The notes beneath the pieces are model-generated. The model saw only the letters and a list, made by a program, of their open reading frames with translations. It ran no database searches and had not been told where the DNA came from. Source: Branchiostoma floridae (lineage: Eukaryota; Chordata; Leptocardii; Amphioxiformes; Branchiostomatidae). Taken from it: DNA of 64,000 nucleotides. Positions 35,621-48,700 of this stretch are shown here, in pieces. The translations under genes were made by a program, and so were the position numbers. The stretch spans positions 13,599,035 to 13,663,034 of the forward strand of contig NC_049981.1 of assembly GCF_000003815.2 (NCBI RefSeq), read 5' to 3'. Within the stretch, counting starts at the first letter, position 1. Each line of letters begins with the position of its first letter.

Positions 35621-38600
35621 TGTGTCTAATGTAGCCATGCTAATGTGTGCATTGTGCTTGGGATTCACCGATAGGATGTCTGCATGTGATGTCACGGAGG
35701 CCGTGCTGATTGGTTAAGCCTGGAAGAGTCAGTAAATTTGAAATGCCATGATTGTAATTACAAGTTACAGCAAATCTTGGAACTTTCCCAGGGATTTTAT
35801 CTTTGCAGTTTTTATGGTTACCTTTCCATTACTGATTCATGACACCATTACAATGTCTCCCTTGTATGACTACTGTGCCACAGAATTGTTTAAACCGCAA
35901 TTTTGAAGTACCAAAAAACCTCCTTTTCCTATCTCAAAATAAAACCACTACAAAAGTAACTGAATTTACAGTACATTGTATTCAGATTACATGGCATCTT
36001 CCAGCTGTAGCTATCCAACATGACAGACAGTATGTAGACTAGTATAACATCAGCACATACATCTGATATTGATAGTATATTCTCATGATACTCAATAAGA
36101 ATACCCTTTTTGGTGTATCAACTGAATACCTCCAGACCAATATTTGCATGGGTGTATGAAACATTAGATGTAGATTATACCACAAGTACTGTGACAAACT
36201 GATAAGTGTTTAGAAATACAAGTTCAACTAATGCTATAATATATATACTATTTCCTTGTGCAACATTTTAGTTCTTTATCAGGGCATTGTAAATAGGTGT
36301 TTTTTCTGCATGTAAGTTTGTTTTGAATAACAAACTGTTAAATGCTTAGTCACCTTCACCTATGATATTTTTGTCATAGATTTTCAATAAAGCTATGAAA
36401 GAATTGACCACTGATTAGAATCTGTCTTTTCTTAATGCCCTCATTTTTCTGTCGACATGTCATGAGACAAATGTGACCACAACCTCACTGACACTTTCTG
36501 GAAATTATAATCTGAATAGTGTGGCATAAAAGGTCCATACATCCCATACTATAGGTAGGTCAAGGAAATATTCAGTCTCAAATCTCACAACATTGCCATT
36601 TTTCTTCCAACCTGTTGTCCTATATAGATTACTACTATACCGCACCATAGTATATATTGCTGTTTGTGTGATTATTCATGGCATACTTTGTCAGTGGTAA
36701 ATGTGATGTATTGTGAATCAAGTAATAAAGATCAATGCCTGTCGCTGTGTGTTCTGCATCTTCTTATATCTGTCTACTTTTCTGGAAGCTATTACCAACA
36801 CCTACTGTAGCCTCAGAACATAAGCCTACATTTTAAAGCCATGTGTTGGAAAAGTTGTATGAGGAATGTGCGTAAATGTACAGAAATATTATCATTGTTT
36901 AGGCAGCTGGAACAAATCATGGATATCAGTAGGTAAGGATACATGTAGTGGGGGTTCAGGCAGTGTTTGGTATAGCCACCTCCATTTACGGACATTGGTA
37001 TCCACTACACTGTCCATGATACTGATTGCAATGTCATTTGTACTGACAGAGCAATCCATGGTACTAACTTCAGTGTCCTTCCTACTGCCATGGCTATCCT
37101 TGGTACTGACTACACAATCCTTGGTACTAACAACACAGTATCAAATGTAGGGTCCAACTCCCCAGGGAAACTACCGATAAAACAAAGGAATCTCATTATA
37201 CTGGTTTTGTGTCAATTTGTGACCAAAAGGCACGGAGGAAATGGTCAAACACGCTTACATTATTAGTAATCAGCTTCAGTTGCATAGATCAAAAGCGCCC
37301 TCTATTAATCACCATCAGTACTGCAGCAGTATGGTCGCGGTCAAGCACAGCTGACCTGCAATAATTACCTCAACAGCTAGGGGTCCCCACTGCCACGTTG
37401 GTTGTGGGACCCCACAGATATATATAATTGCTTTAGTACATGAAGTAACAAGTTCAACTTTGCGGAACAACAGAATTGCACACAAGAGAGTTGCCTTGGA
37501 GGCGTGACGAATAGAATTAATTTTGATTCTTTCTTTGTGTCAAAATTTGTCTTGAAACGACGTCAAGAAAATAGACGTCGGAGCATTTGCGGGGAAACGT
37601 TGCGTCCCCCCCTCCCCCACTTTCCTATAGATGGACCATTGATATTCAATTGTTGCATTCAAAACCTTAATTTTCACTAGATTTCGGGAGAGATTTCTAG
37701 CTTTAATTTACATTTGTCAGCTATAGGAGCCCCAAATACTCCTTTTTGTAAGGAAACCCTTTATCCCCTCAGTACGCCGCATATGGACTATTCCTAAGCT
37801 ATTGGGTTATCAAACATAAAGAAACGTTTGAATTGTTCATCAGTTTTTGTCCTACACACTTTCATTACGATTTGAAGTGCTTTGGTTTACAGACATTTTG
37901 GTTATCTCAACTTTCGAAATTCAAACATTATGCTTGCTAATGTTAGTACTAGTATGTAAAGCCATTCTCTTCTGTAGGTCTGCTCTAAGTATTCAATCCA
38001 TGTCGAAGCCTATGGCAGTTGTCACAAATGTGAAAATCTAACTACATTAAAGCAATGATTCACATTGATCAAATATATTGAGTACGTTGAACTTTGAGTG
38101 ATATACTGTGGTCTGCATGGTGTGTAGGTATTACGTTTAAGCCCGGGAAGGCACTGGCTAGGCCACGTCTCATGTAGAATTCTTGCAACCTCTCTACGAA
38201 TTACATGAAAATAAATCGATTTCTCTGTGAGTAATGCGAAATTCAAATAGCCTGCAGGTCCCCAACATGCAATATCATTCAATGGACACAAACAACAAAC
38301 CAGAACAGTTTATATTATACCGTCTGTATATCACTCCAAAAACATCTTAAGTGCCAGAAAACCTGCTCAGGAAAACACAACGGTCTTTTCCTCAATATCT
38401 ACTTGGAGATTACTCTGACCATGGTAACTATGGAAGTGCGACGGAATTTTCTGCACCCTTATCGTTCGTTCGCAGCTCTATTGCAACCCAAGGTAAATCG
38501 GAAAGTCCCCGAAACAGCACACACCGGAAGCCTTATCACTGATATATTGTATTTTGAGCTGTGTGCCATTTAATCCGATAAGAGAGATTTACGGTTCGAC

Positions 38601-38745
38601 CACAAGTTGTGTGCTCATTAGCAAAAAAACTCAGGCTGCCATTGTTTAGGGTGCCCTAGGTGCGCATGCGTCCCAGGTGTTTAAGTATTGTGTTGCCCTT
38701 TGTTTGACAAACTGTAATGACTACAACGCTGGAATCTTTTTTCAG
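35621..38745. other. NTAQ1 3' flank and intergenic DNA
   Basis: AATAAA at 36386-36391 is the probable NTAQ1 poly(A) signal and a second lies near 36724. Between about 36980 and 37140 the motif TTGGTACTGACTACACAATCC and variants recur at roughly 20-25 bp, a weak minisatellite. No gene was recognised. Confidence 0.55.
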
Positions 38746-40580
38746 GTCGCACAAAGACGACGAAATACAATCCCAGCTGCTCAGAATTACACTTCGGCGT
38801 TGTCAGATACTCTAAGACCAACTGGTGACGAGTTTTGTACCAGAAATCGCGTCGTTTCTGTCCAAAGGTTGCGCCTTAAGGCGACATTGTAATGGTAAGT
38901 GTACCAACTTGCTCAGATCTGGTTTAAGTTGTTTGTTAATGCCTACGGAGCTATGTGGCAGAACAATGTGCTCCAAGGCTGCCTTCTGTGCTTGCTTTTG
39001 TGTAGCATGAATACTGTCAGTGCAGGTTCCTGTCATCCTAACCCTGCCCCCTACTCTATCCCAACATGTTTAGGCGGGAAAATTTGTCCTCGCCTGAGGC
39101 CTTGCTTCTTTTGCAGATGGTATCGTTTTCGCTGGGTGGTCTAGAAGCTTCTCAAGTTCGGGTAAATGGACACCGAAGCTAGCGTCCTTTGGCTGGGTAA
39201 ACAGTAATGGAAGCCGTTTCTTTTGTGTGGAAAGTTGGCTGTTTCTCTGACGCAGGTATAAAAGCGCGGGCACCTGCTACTCCAGCTCTGTTCCCGCGCG
39301 CAAGAGGTGCCGTCTGCAGCTGACAGAAGTCTCCTCATGTTTGGGTGAAGTTTTGCTGGGTCATTTCTTCCTTGCCTTTTTAAAATACGGCTTTATAATT
39401 ACAGTTCCTCTATGTTTTACAGGTGTTGTTTTGAGGTCCCTGTATTTAGTTTGCTGCCACTTGTGGCTGTCTGGATATGTTTGTACTCAAACGGTGTGGC
39501 GGAAATTGGTGTTGGCGCCATCAGCTTCCACTTGCCCCCCTCCCTCTGTTAAAGGTGTGTTAAGTCACTGCTCTCTTTCAAAATATCGAGTTTGTGTTTT
39601 TGATGACATGTGCATTTCATATCCGCTGTTATTTTCGTCGTATTCGTGTGGTTTGTGGGGCAGTTCTTGTGCATTGACACGGACATGGACCGCTAGGTAG
39701 TGACTGATGCGTTTAAACGTTTTCTTTTACGTTAGTGCTACCGTGCTGAGAGCATGTTGACAGTCCTCACCGCTTGAGATGACGTCTTGTTAACTCGGTC
39801 AACATCTCCGGTCATTTGTTTTAGGGGACTGAATTAGACAGAACGTGTAAAATCCGTACTTTTCCGATGAAAAAAACAACTGGAAATCCTCCGCTGGCGC
39901 ACGTCGCTAGGAAGTTTTAGAGGGCAGGGAGGGAATTTTGAAGTGATTGTGTTTGTAAAATTTAGCGGTTTTGTTTTTGGCGGGAAGGTCGGGAGAAGAA
40001 ACAATGTTTCCAACCGATATTGCACTTGTCCCGGCTTGCCTGCTGCCGCCATCTTGCTCCAGACATGACTTTGTCACTTCTTTATTTTAAGCCACCCGTT
40101 CTGCAGTGTTTCTTCTCAATCTGTTGGCTTTATAAGCCCGGAAGTTTGTGTATCTTTGGTTGACTTCACGACAAAACAGTTCCGCTGGTTCACTGTGTGC
40201 AGACTCTGTTCTGTGACCTTGCAGAGGCCACTAGAAAGAACACTCACACTCACTCCCTCGAAGCTTCAGACTTGGATGAACTCTTCTCGAGTAGGTTCTA
40301 ATGCATACGTGGATATTTCTGTTAGGGGAGTAGAGACGAAATGCCTTTTTTTTTCTTTGGGGTCCTTTTCTTCTTTCAGGTCGCTCAAGATACGGCGTTG
40401 TTGCTTAGGTCTGGACAGTTGCAATCTTCGTTCTGTTTCAGCCGAACATTGCACTCGTCCCGGCCTGAGAAACCGCGCCAATTTTCAACTCAACTGTGGG
40501 GATCACTCATAAATTCTCAGACTGACTGTAATAGAAATTTGTCCTTTTGAATCGGTAATAAAATTACGATTGTAATATCT
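38746..40580 (+). ncRNA. Candidate spliced transcript of unknown nature
   Basis: 38746-38894 is bounded by a strong acceptor (CTTTTTTCAG) and donor (AATG/GTAAGTG). TATAAAA at 39257-39263 sits in GC-rich sequence and would start RNA near 39287. A polypyrimidine acceptor (CTTCTTTCAG) precedes 40380, and AATAAA at 40557-40562 is followed by a GT-rich tract. Both candidate exons begin GTCGC(A/T)CAAAG or similar. Open frames here are short (up to 119 codons), with no domain I recognise. This could be a lncRNA, a small novel gene or chance signals. Confidence 0.25.
39257..39263 (+). promoter_or_regulatory. TATA box, TATAAAA
   Basis: TATAAAA is preceded by GCAGG and followed by GCGCGGG, so it is a sharp AT island in GC-rich DNA, as in core promoters with BRE-like flanks. 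No coding exon can be tied to it. Confidence 0.45.
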
Positions 40581-43346
40581 TGGTCTTTGTGTATTTTTCT
40601 TAATCTTGTTTAATCTTGTTTGCTGTAGTGTGGTACTTGAAGTTGCACTTAGTGAGAACCATGGAACCATGGCTTTACTATGATTACTTAAGCGTAACAA
40701 AATTTGTCAGCCAATTTGTATCACTCCGCTTAAAGTAAGATAGATACGTGTTGCATATATATATCTAAACACAACTTCACCAAACATCGGGACGCGCAAA
40801 GCAATCTATGTTTAAAAGAACAAATTCCCCATTTGATTAAAAAAGTTTTGTATTAACTGGTTTTAATGTCTGAAAAATAAATTTGGTAAATATGAATGCG
40901 GTAATTCAACATGCACCATCATTGGCATCAAGATTGTGGTTTTGAACATTCGTTATTGGAAACTGGAAAGGTTTCAGGAGTGAGTTTTTACATTGCTAGA
41001 AGGGGAGTAAACCGGGCTGTCATCAGCTCTACTAAAGTTTGCGCTCCCAGACGCTGTTTACCAAGAGTATCATCTTTTCAACCGGCGAACGCTCATTGAA
41101 AGGAATTGTTTGCCCGCTAAGTCTGAACCGATCGAGTTAGGAAGATATATTACATCCCCTTTCACACCCTCACAATGGGGATAGATCAAATATTTCTCGC
41201 CACCTGTATGGATGGGAGGCTCTGAGGCTAAGGTTCGCCCTCAACCATTCAAAGGGGTGCTTCTATAAGCAGAGAGGTTCGGAGGCAAAGGGAACAACAA
41301 TAGGTCTGATAGAACACTATTGTCTTTGTGTGTGGCGTACGCTTATCGTTTAGATATTGATGTCGCCCGTTGGTCAACAAGACAGAGGGTGAAAAGACAT
41401 ATAACATGCGACGGTTGGACGGATTTGTGAAGAATAATAAAAGGAAGTTTGAAAAATACTGGCGGGAGAGTGTGGATTGTACTATTGATCTGTGCGTGTG
41501 TTTGTTGGCTTTTGAAATTACCGAATTTCGCGCTACCGTAAAAGTTGTATTGTTTCATATGGTGTTCTGAAAAGGTAAGGTTTCAGAGCAAGAGGTAACT
41601 TTCCTCAGGTGAGATGTCAGGGAGAAAGATCCCATACACTTGTAACACGAAGTAAACTTGTACACTCGTAAATAAACCAGACCGATAGGCAGGAAGGTAG
41701 TATATATAATAAGCTAAGCGTACTGTGCCAACTGTTCAACAATACTAGTTAGTCATTCTTTCCATCTATCTAGCACGCCCTGACCTTAATCAAGGTCAGC
41801 TGTAGACAGTCTTTGTGTGCCTGAAAACTGAGGGACTCAGTGAAGGTCGAACGAAGGACGAAGCAAGACGGTTTGGACTTCCCCGTGTAAAAGAGAAGAC
41901 TGACAAAACCATTATTTGAAAATCAAAACAAAATAACTAAAAAAAAAAAATTAGGTACCTGCTCAAGACGAGGGACCGAAGACGAGTGGTCGTTTTGGAC
42001 AGTTGGTCGTTTTGAAGAATATCAACTCACAACATGCCCGAGGCATAGTATGAATAGTTTCCGATTTTCGTACAACAAAATTTGCTCCCATCAGTAGTCT
42101 GCCCCATTGACCCCAAATGACCCACCCACGTACGTATATGCGATCTTTATTTTCAACATAACATCGTATGGCAGTCAAAATACGACGCAAACCGGTCAAT
42201 TTCGGCACAAAATGGTGTGTTTCGCCAAAGGGCGGTTATACCGGCTATACAAATACAGAAAATCGATGACACCTCAAGCTGTAAAATGACGCGGTCGTTA
42301 TGGGCAGTTATTCGGTTCTGTTCGGTCCCAATTTCTGGCGGTCGCGTCGGCCAGGTGGTCATCTAGAAAAGTTCGCTTAATTCTTACGTCAATGGGGAAA
42401 GTTTTCGGGAGCAAGGAAAGGCGACCGTAATGACCAGGTGGTTGGCTTGAAGGAGTGGTCGCTTGGGTAGGTTTGACAGTATGTTTTAAATATGGCTCGC
42501 ATGGTCGTCCCCAAACTATAACTTAAAAATTTTAGTATAAAGCGAAGCGAAACATGTAGAAACCCAGAGTTGGTACGTACAGCGAAAGATCCCTGCAGTA
42601 ACGCTTTAACGTTGTGACATTTTGAAAGGATCTGTCGATAGACAGACTGTTGCATCCGTTGAAAGTCTTCTCATTTGACAAAATAGGTTCGAATGTGTGG
42701 ATGTGGTAGCCCTTTAGAACGAGACAATTAAAGAAAATGAACACTCTACTACTTTTGCTGGTAAATTACAAAGAAAAATATTATCTATTTGATATCTAAT
42801 GTCTTTTTGTGCAATTCGTGACATGCCTTAGATATTGTCATTCCTGATTTTGAATGTTCGCATATCGAGTTCAAGGTCAAATAAAACCCAAAATAATTAA
42901 ACCCATTTACGACCCTTTGGGGAATTCCCCATGATATTCCCGAAAAGATCGTAAGTTGACAGTTTGACGGTCGTTATTAACACTTTTCTCGCCGCGACCG
43001 GGAGCGGTACTGCAGATTAGGCTCTCATTGGGTATATTATTTCTATATACTCCCAAGTCCCAACCTTTAAAAATGTGAACATACACACGCCATTGGGCTT
43101 AAAACAAGTGAAATCTTTCCTAAACATTCAAAGGTAACAAGGTAGCAGTGTCTGGCTTGATAATACATAAACGAGAGAAAGAGGCCAGGAAAACCGTCCC
43201 TCGCCTATTGGATATGATAAAGAGAGACACTTGGTAGGAGGCTGATGGCATGGAGAAGGACATGCAGGACAGAAACGTCTGAGCGGCCATGGCGGCGAGG
43301 GTCACAGAGAAGGAGTGGCAGCCGACATAAATCAAGTAAGTCAGGC
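40581..43346. other. Intergenic, no gene recognised
   Basis: Only short open frames without domain features were found. Poly(A) is at 41939-41950. GTGGTCGTTTTGGACAG-type motifs near 41985-42010 and GTGGTCGCTTGGG near 42455 suggest an old transposon whose borders I cannot place. TGACCTTAATCAAGGTCA (41781-41798) is a perfect palindrome. Confidence 0.45.
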
Positions 43347-44498
43347 TACAAAGTAAATGCAGAAATGTTCGCGGTGGTTTTATGTTCGCGGTTTTAACTT
43401 AAAACCACCGCGAACATTTTTGCATTATAGTTACTGACTAGTCTATGGCGCTGCCGGGAACTTAAAACCATCGGGAAAACTCATTTTCCCGCCCCCGCGG
43501 AAATAAATCCTCGCGATCTTAACCCTATTCAGACCGGGGGGGGGGGGGGGGGGGCTTTTGAGGCCCGCGCTAACTTCGATGTCCTATAACGCCAGAACGG
43601 CTTACGCTAGAGCCACCAAATTTAGTGAGTTTTCCTAAAATCTTGTTGGCAACAATTCTACGAAGTTTGACAAATTTTCCATTTTTTCTTGTTGCCATGG
43701 CAACCGTTTGTTGTCAGGCAGTTTTGCCAAAAATCACTATTTTTGGTTCTAACAATGTATTTTTCAAATTTATTTGCTATATTACTGTGATTTTGTTACA
43801 TAAATAAAATCTTATATTATTCAGCATATCTTTCATAATTATATATGCATAAATTATGCTAATTTGATGACGTCATCAGCCCAAAATCCAAGATGGCGGA
43901 CGGAATGGCCAGATCAAGAAAAACAAGCTAATTATCCCTTAAAATTTGCAACTACCTGGTATTTTTTCATCAAAAAACATCTAAATGAATGAATTTAGTC
44001 TATTTCCATTGCCCTTTGTGATTATTTGTTGCAAAAAAAGTATTTTTAAAAATTCAAGGTGGTGGATATAATATGGCGGAGCCCAACTCGTATCTTAGAT
44101 GTGCATGACGTCATTTTATGACGTCATATTGACGTCATTGATGTTGCTATTGGCAATGCAAGTCGCAATAAACATTATTATTCTGTTATCTGCACTTGCT
44201 GTTACATTTTTGCAGCATAACTTGAAGTTTTCTGAGAATACCCATTTTTCATGGGTTTGGCCAATGTAATCAAATTGATGACGTCATAATTACGTCATCT
44301 TACATCAACGTAACGTCAAACGTCACATACTTGCCAGATATTATGTCTAAATCATGTCCTGAAAATTTGGTGGCCCTACGGCACGTCGTTTTAGAGTTAT
44401 AGGACTTAGAAGTGGAGGGCCTCAAAAGCCCCCCCCCCCCCGGTCCAGGGATGACCAAAAAAGCCCGGTCTGAATAGGGTTAAAATACATTTACAGTG
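43347..44498. mobile_element. Outer MITE, split by a piggyBac-type MITE
   Basis: The left part (43347-43518) and right part (44484-44498) together match, in reverse complement, the element at 20999-21209. Shared are the GTAAATGCA/ATTTACAGT ends, the TTAAAACCA block and GTCTATGGC. The left part also holds a strong palindrome (CGCGGTGGTTTTA/TAAAACCACCGCG, 43370-43415). The inner element sits at a TTAA inside it. Confidence 0.75.
43519..44483. mobile_element. piggyBac-type MITE with TTAA target duplication
   Basis: TTAA at 43519-43522 and 44480-44483 flanks CCCTATTCAGACCGGG and its reverse complement. Inside the ends lie a poly(G) run with GCTTTTGAGGCC and, at the other end, GGCCTCAAAAGC with poly(C). 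A TTAA duplication and a CCC start are piggyBac hallmarks. The 957-bp body has no transposase. It carries five perfect TGACGTCA sites and one perfect GTTGCCATGGCAAC. Confidence 0.88.
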
Positions 44499-45714
44499 CC
44501 AACTGGTACATTACTAAAAGAGTCTTATTGCCGTATCATTCCTGAAATTGAAACGATGAGTTATTGTTCCTGGTGTTTGTTGCCAAAATTCCTGTTTAAA
44601 TCAGGATATGCTAAGGAGGTACGGAGCCTAAGCCTTTGGAATGGCTTTTCTCTGCCATGGTACAGAGCTAGCGCTGTACATTCTAGACCCGACATGTTCT
44701 ATATATGACTGTTATGAGATTGATTCAGACAATAACAAACCTGCCATTTTGACTTTGCTCACTATCAGTTTACACAAAACAAATGAGAAAATCATACGTC
44801 ACTTCCCTGAATGTGATCTTGTTTATTCCAGAAATATCAACATCTTGTGCAAAATCACAGTCAATGTTTTTATATAGATTGACTTCCTACAACAAAGTTT
44901 CGCAAGGTACATGTGCACATTCCTTACAAATCAAGCCATATATATAAATAGGTGATAGGTGTGCTTCAGAACTATACACTACACTGCGGTACTTTACCCA
45001 AAATGTAGCAAAACCTATTCATCGCAATCATATCGCGGTGATGTCAGATCTTGGCCACAATATTTCAAACACATTGTTCAAGAATGGTGTTCAAACAAAA
45101 ATACAATTGCACAAGTACAATGAACACAAAAAATGGTAACAAAGGCTTTTAAGCACACTATACGAACACTACAATGCTTGGTGAAAAACGTTATGGTGAA
45201 AAAGCACTAATTCTACTGTTACCCACAAGCTTTTGAAGTTGCAGGTTGGTCTGATAAATACATACTTCGTGCTTTAACAAGAAACCATATAATCCGGAAA
45301 GTATATATGGTTATCTCAAAAATACCTTAAGTGCACTTACACATCTGTACTTTCCCCTTTGGGTCTATACTGTCTGTAGTACATGTAGACACACATTGAA
45401 TGTATGCTCATACATGTACTGTGGTCCTTTTCCCATATCGTGCAACATCACATTGATAGTCTGTGCTATCTAGTGCGGGGTTGTTGTTACGTAGGATGTT
45501 GTAAGTAATTTAAGATGGACCAGAAAGGACGAGAATAGAATGAACTTCTCATTGATACTTCACAGAACAACTTCAACTGACAGTGACAATAACAAAATAA
45601 TGCATCTACCTAATACTAGTAGTATGCAAAACGGAGTGCTCACGACTATCACATACACGTGAAAACAATAACAAACAAACAAAATCATAATGTTGAACCT
45701 TAAAGGCATTCTTT
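44499..45714. other. Probable 3' UTR and flank of the zinc transporter
   Basis: The stretch is AT-rich, without coding signals. The minus-strand transporter gene ends at 45715, so its 3' UTR extends to lower coordinates. I could not choose a single convincing minus-strand poly(A) signal (one candidate near 44822). Confidence 0.4.
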
Positions 45715-48700
45715 TTAGATTTTTATTTTGCTCTCATACACTGCGATGAGTAACATGATCCCAATGCCCACCAGAACTCCAAAGGACTGCACCAAGACAG
45801 GGTAAGCCGGCCCCTGGCTCTTTGTCTTCTTCTTCTTGAGGTTGTCGTGAGAAACGTCACTGTGGTCGTGGCTGTGGCCGTGTTCACTATGGTCATGCTT
45901 GGCAACGACCTGCGGCTGATTGGGATGTACCATGTCCGGCAACTGGATGGGGATATGATGATATAAGATCTCAACCATTGTATACGCTGAATAAAGTTAA
46001 ACTGTATTTCAAGCAAAGGACTTAACCGAAATTTTCGACTGATCAAATCCAATCTTTTGAATGTCAAAGAATGGACGATCCTGACTTCTTCTGTGATGTT
46101 ATGTAGATATCACACCTGCCTCAGTGAACAGTGGATCATTACGAAAGTTGTGATTACAACAGTGAAATCCATTAAAAACCACAAGTCTTCACAAAAGTAA
46201 ATGAAGAGAAAAGGGGCTGAATGCATAAATTACAGAATACAGTCAAGCCTGGGTGTATTAAAGTGACAGACATATCTACATCTCTACATAAGGCCACTTT
46301 TTGATGGTCCCATAGATCATCCATAGATAGGTTTTCCCATTGACACAAGTATTGGCCACGGGGCAGTTTGAACTGTACATTCCATTCGAAGCACTGTAAC
46401 TTACCATGTCCACAAGACTAACGTACAGGAACATCCCAGCGGTGACTGCAAACACATACTGGATGACGTTATCCGACAGGTTGCCGATGCCCAGTCCGAT
46501 GAGCAGGCCGATGTAGCAGACACAGGCAGACATCAGGTTGTACAGGATGGCCTGCTTCACCGACATGCCTGCCCTGATCAGCAGGGCAAAGTCACCTGGG
46601 AGGGAAAGTAATGGTTAGGGGATAATCATCGTCATTGTCATTTCCATTGCATGGTGGCTGAGGAGGAAACCATACATGGATAATGTCAAAAGGATGATGA
46701 TAACTTCAGACAGGCTTCTATATGTATCTAAAATTGTTGTTGTAACATAGTGTATGCTTCTATCTAAAATTGTTGTACAGTTATAACATAGTGTATGCTT
46801 CTATCTAGAAGTGCTGTTATAACATAGAGAGTGTAATGCTTCCCCACTTCTGTATCAATAAATGGTACATTTAGTAGCAAGTACAGTTAAATTAATAATT
46901 GTTCAATGCACAACAGCCCCAATCAGTGACCAAAACACACACACACGTATAGTACCATATATACAGGATACTGATCAAGCATCTCACCAAGCTCATGTGG
47001 CAGCTCATGGCAGAAGATTGCAATAGATGTACTGATGCCTCCTGGGATGCTGCTGGCAAAGGCAGCCCCTGTGCAAACAAATCATCATCTCATAATCCAT
47101 GATATTGCATATTGGTGCAACCCCATAGCTTTCTTTCTATCTTTTTTCATTAACATACTACAGTGAATAGAAGCTAGCACTCATTTACATATCACTACCC
47201 CCCAAATGGAAGACTAATCTCTCTATTTTTCAACCTCTTCAATTAGATGATGCATTAACATGTCTGTCTTATTTGTAAGGGAAACAGAGTATTCCTCACC
47301 AATAGCCAGGCCATCACTCAAGTTGTGAAGTCCATCCCCCATGATCACCATCCATGCCATAGTGGCTATCCCAGGATCCTTCAGCTTCTCGTTGTCATGG
47401 AGATGATGATGATGATGGTGGTGGTGACAGTGGTCATCCTCTATTGGAGAGTCTGTTACTGTGTGCAACTCGTACGATTCCTCAGGATGGGCCAGTTCCT
47501 TTTGTTTTCGGAGTTTCTTTGCTTTCTGTGATAAAAACAAGCAAAAAAACTGAGTACCGTAAAGTTTCTGTTTAATTTGATGTGGAAAAGTGAAAACTGC
47601 ACATCTCTATACATAAGCACATGATAAAGGTTTGAGTGAAAGCTTAGCACATAGTTCTGACAAGGAACAGTGTGAAAATTGTCCATCCCAGCGAACCCCT
47701 TCTTGAAATTTTCACATTGAATTCCCAAGAATGAAAATAAGCAAGACCCAACCACAGTCCTATTATGCAGAGCTTTCTTGCAATGGCTATACAAAGCCTT
47801 ATTAACCAGGAAATAGTCTGTTGATCAGCCTTCACAGGCCAATGCTTTAGATAGGGACCATTGCTAAAAATATTTATGAGCTTGTCATACGAATAAAGCA
47901 CAAGCAATCAGCTTTACTTGAAGAAAACATTTTGGCAACTTTCTGATTGGCTGACAGCTGGTTTGTGACCACGCCCTAACAGCGGGTCTGTGAAAGAGGT
48001 TTGGCAGAGTAATACTTATATGCTGGTGGCCTTGCATATATAAGCTGCTGCAGGAAATTTAAAGCTCTGCCCTGAAAGATTTGAAGTGAATGAACCCACC
48101 CTTTTGGCCCTCCTCTTGGTCATGACTCCCATGAGTTTCTCCATCATGAACAGGAAGTAGATGCCAAACAGCACAGTCAGACCTTTCAGCACTGGGTCCA
48201 GATGGCTGCCCTCGTCGTGACCTTCATCATGACCTTCATGCCCCTCATGACTGTCCTCTCCAGCATGGGAATGGAGGCCGAGTGCCTGAAAATTGATACA
48301 TATACATTTTATTTGTCCTGCTGATTATAGTTAGGATTATAGTTAGGATTCCAAAGGTCGGGTGCTCTGCAAAACTATGACCTCCCTATTGTGGCTAGCC
48401 TGGGTGCCATCCTAGTTTAATTGCTCAAAAAACATAGCACCCTGGCTGCTGGCTCTCTTTCCACCTGCTTTACCACGGAAGGAAGCAAGCAAGAAGGGAG
48501 AGCCAGAGGGAACCACGGAGGATGATACCCAGGCTTGATCCATGTAGTTGTACGACAAGACATTAGGGTTGTTTAAGTTACTTACATGTGGTAGAAGATG
48601 AAGGACTGCATCTCCCGTCAGTGTTCCCATTGCCAACGCAATCAGGAAACACAGCACGAACTGGTACACTCTCTGGTCCATTAACGGGAGCAGCACGATT

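Noticed and set aside
39341-39700. 119-codon frame downstream of the TATA box
   Set aside because: Composition is not protein-like and no family is recognised. I kept only a low-confidence transcript call for the region.
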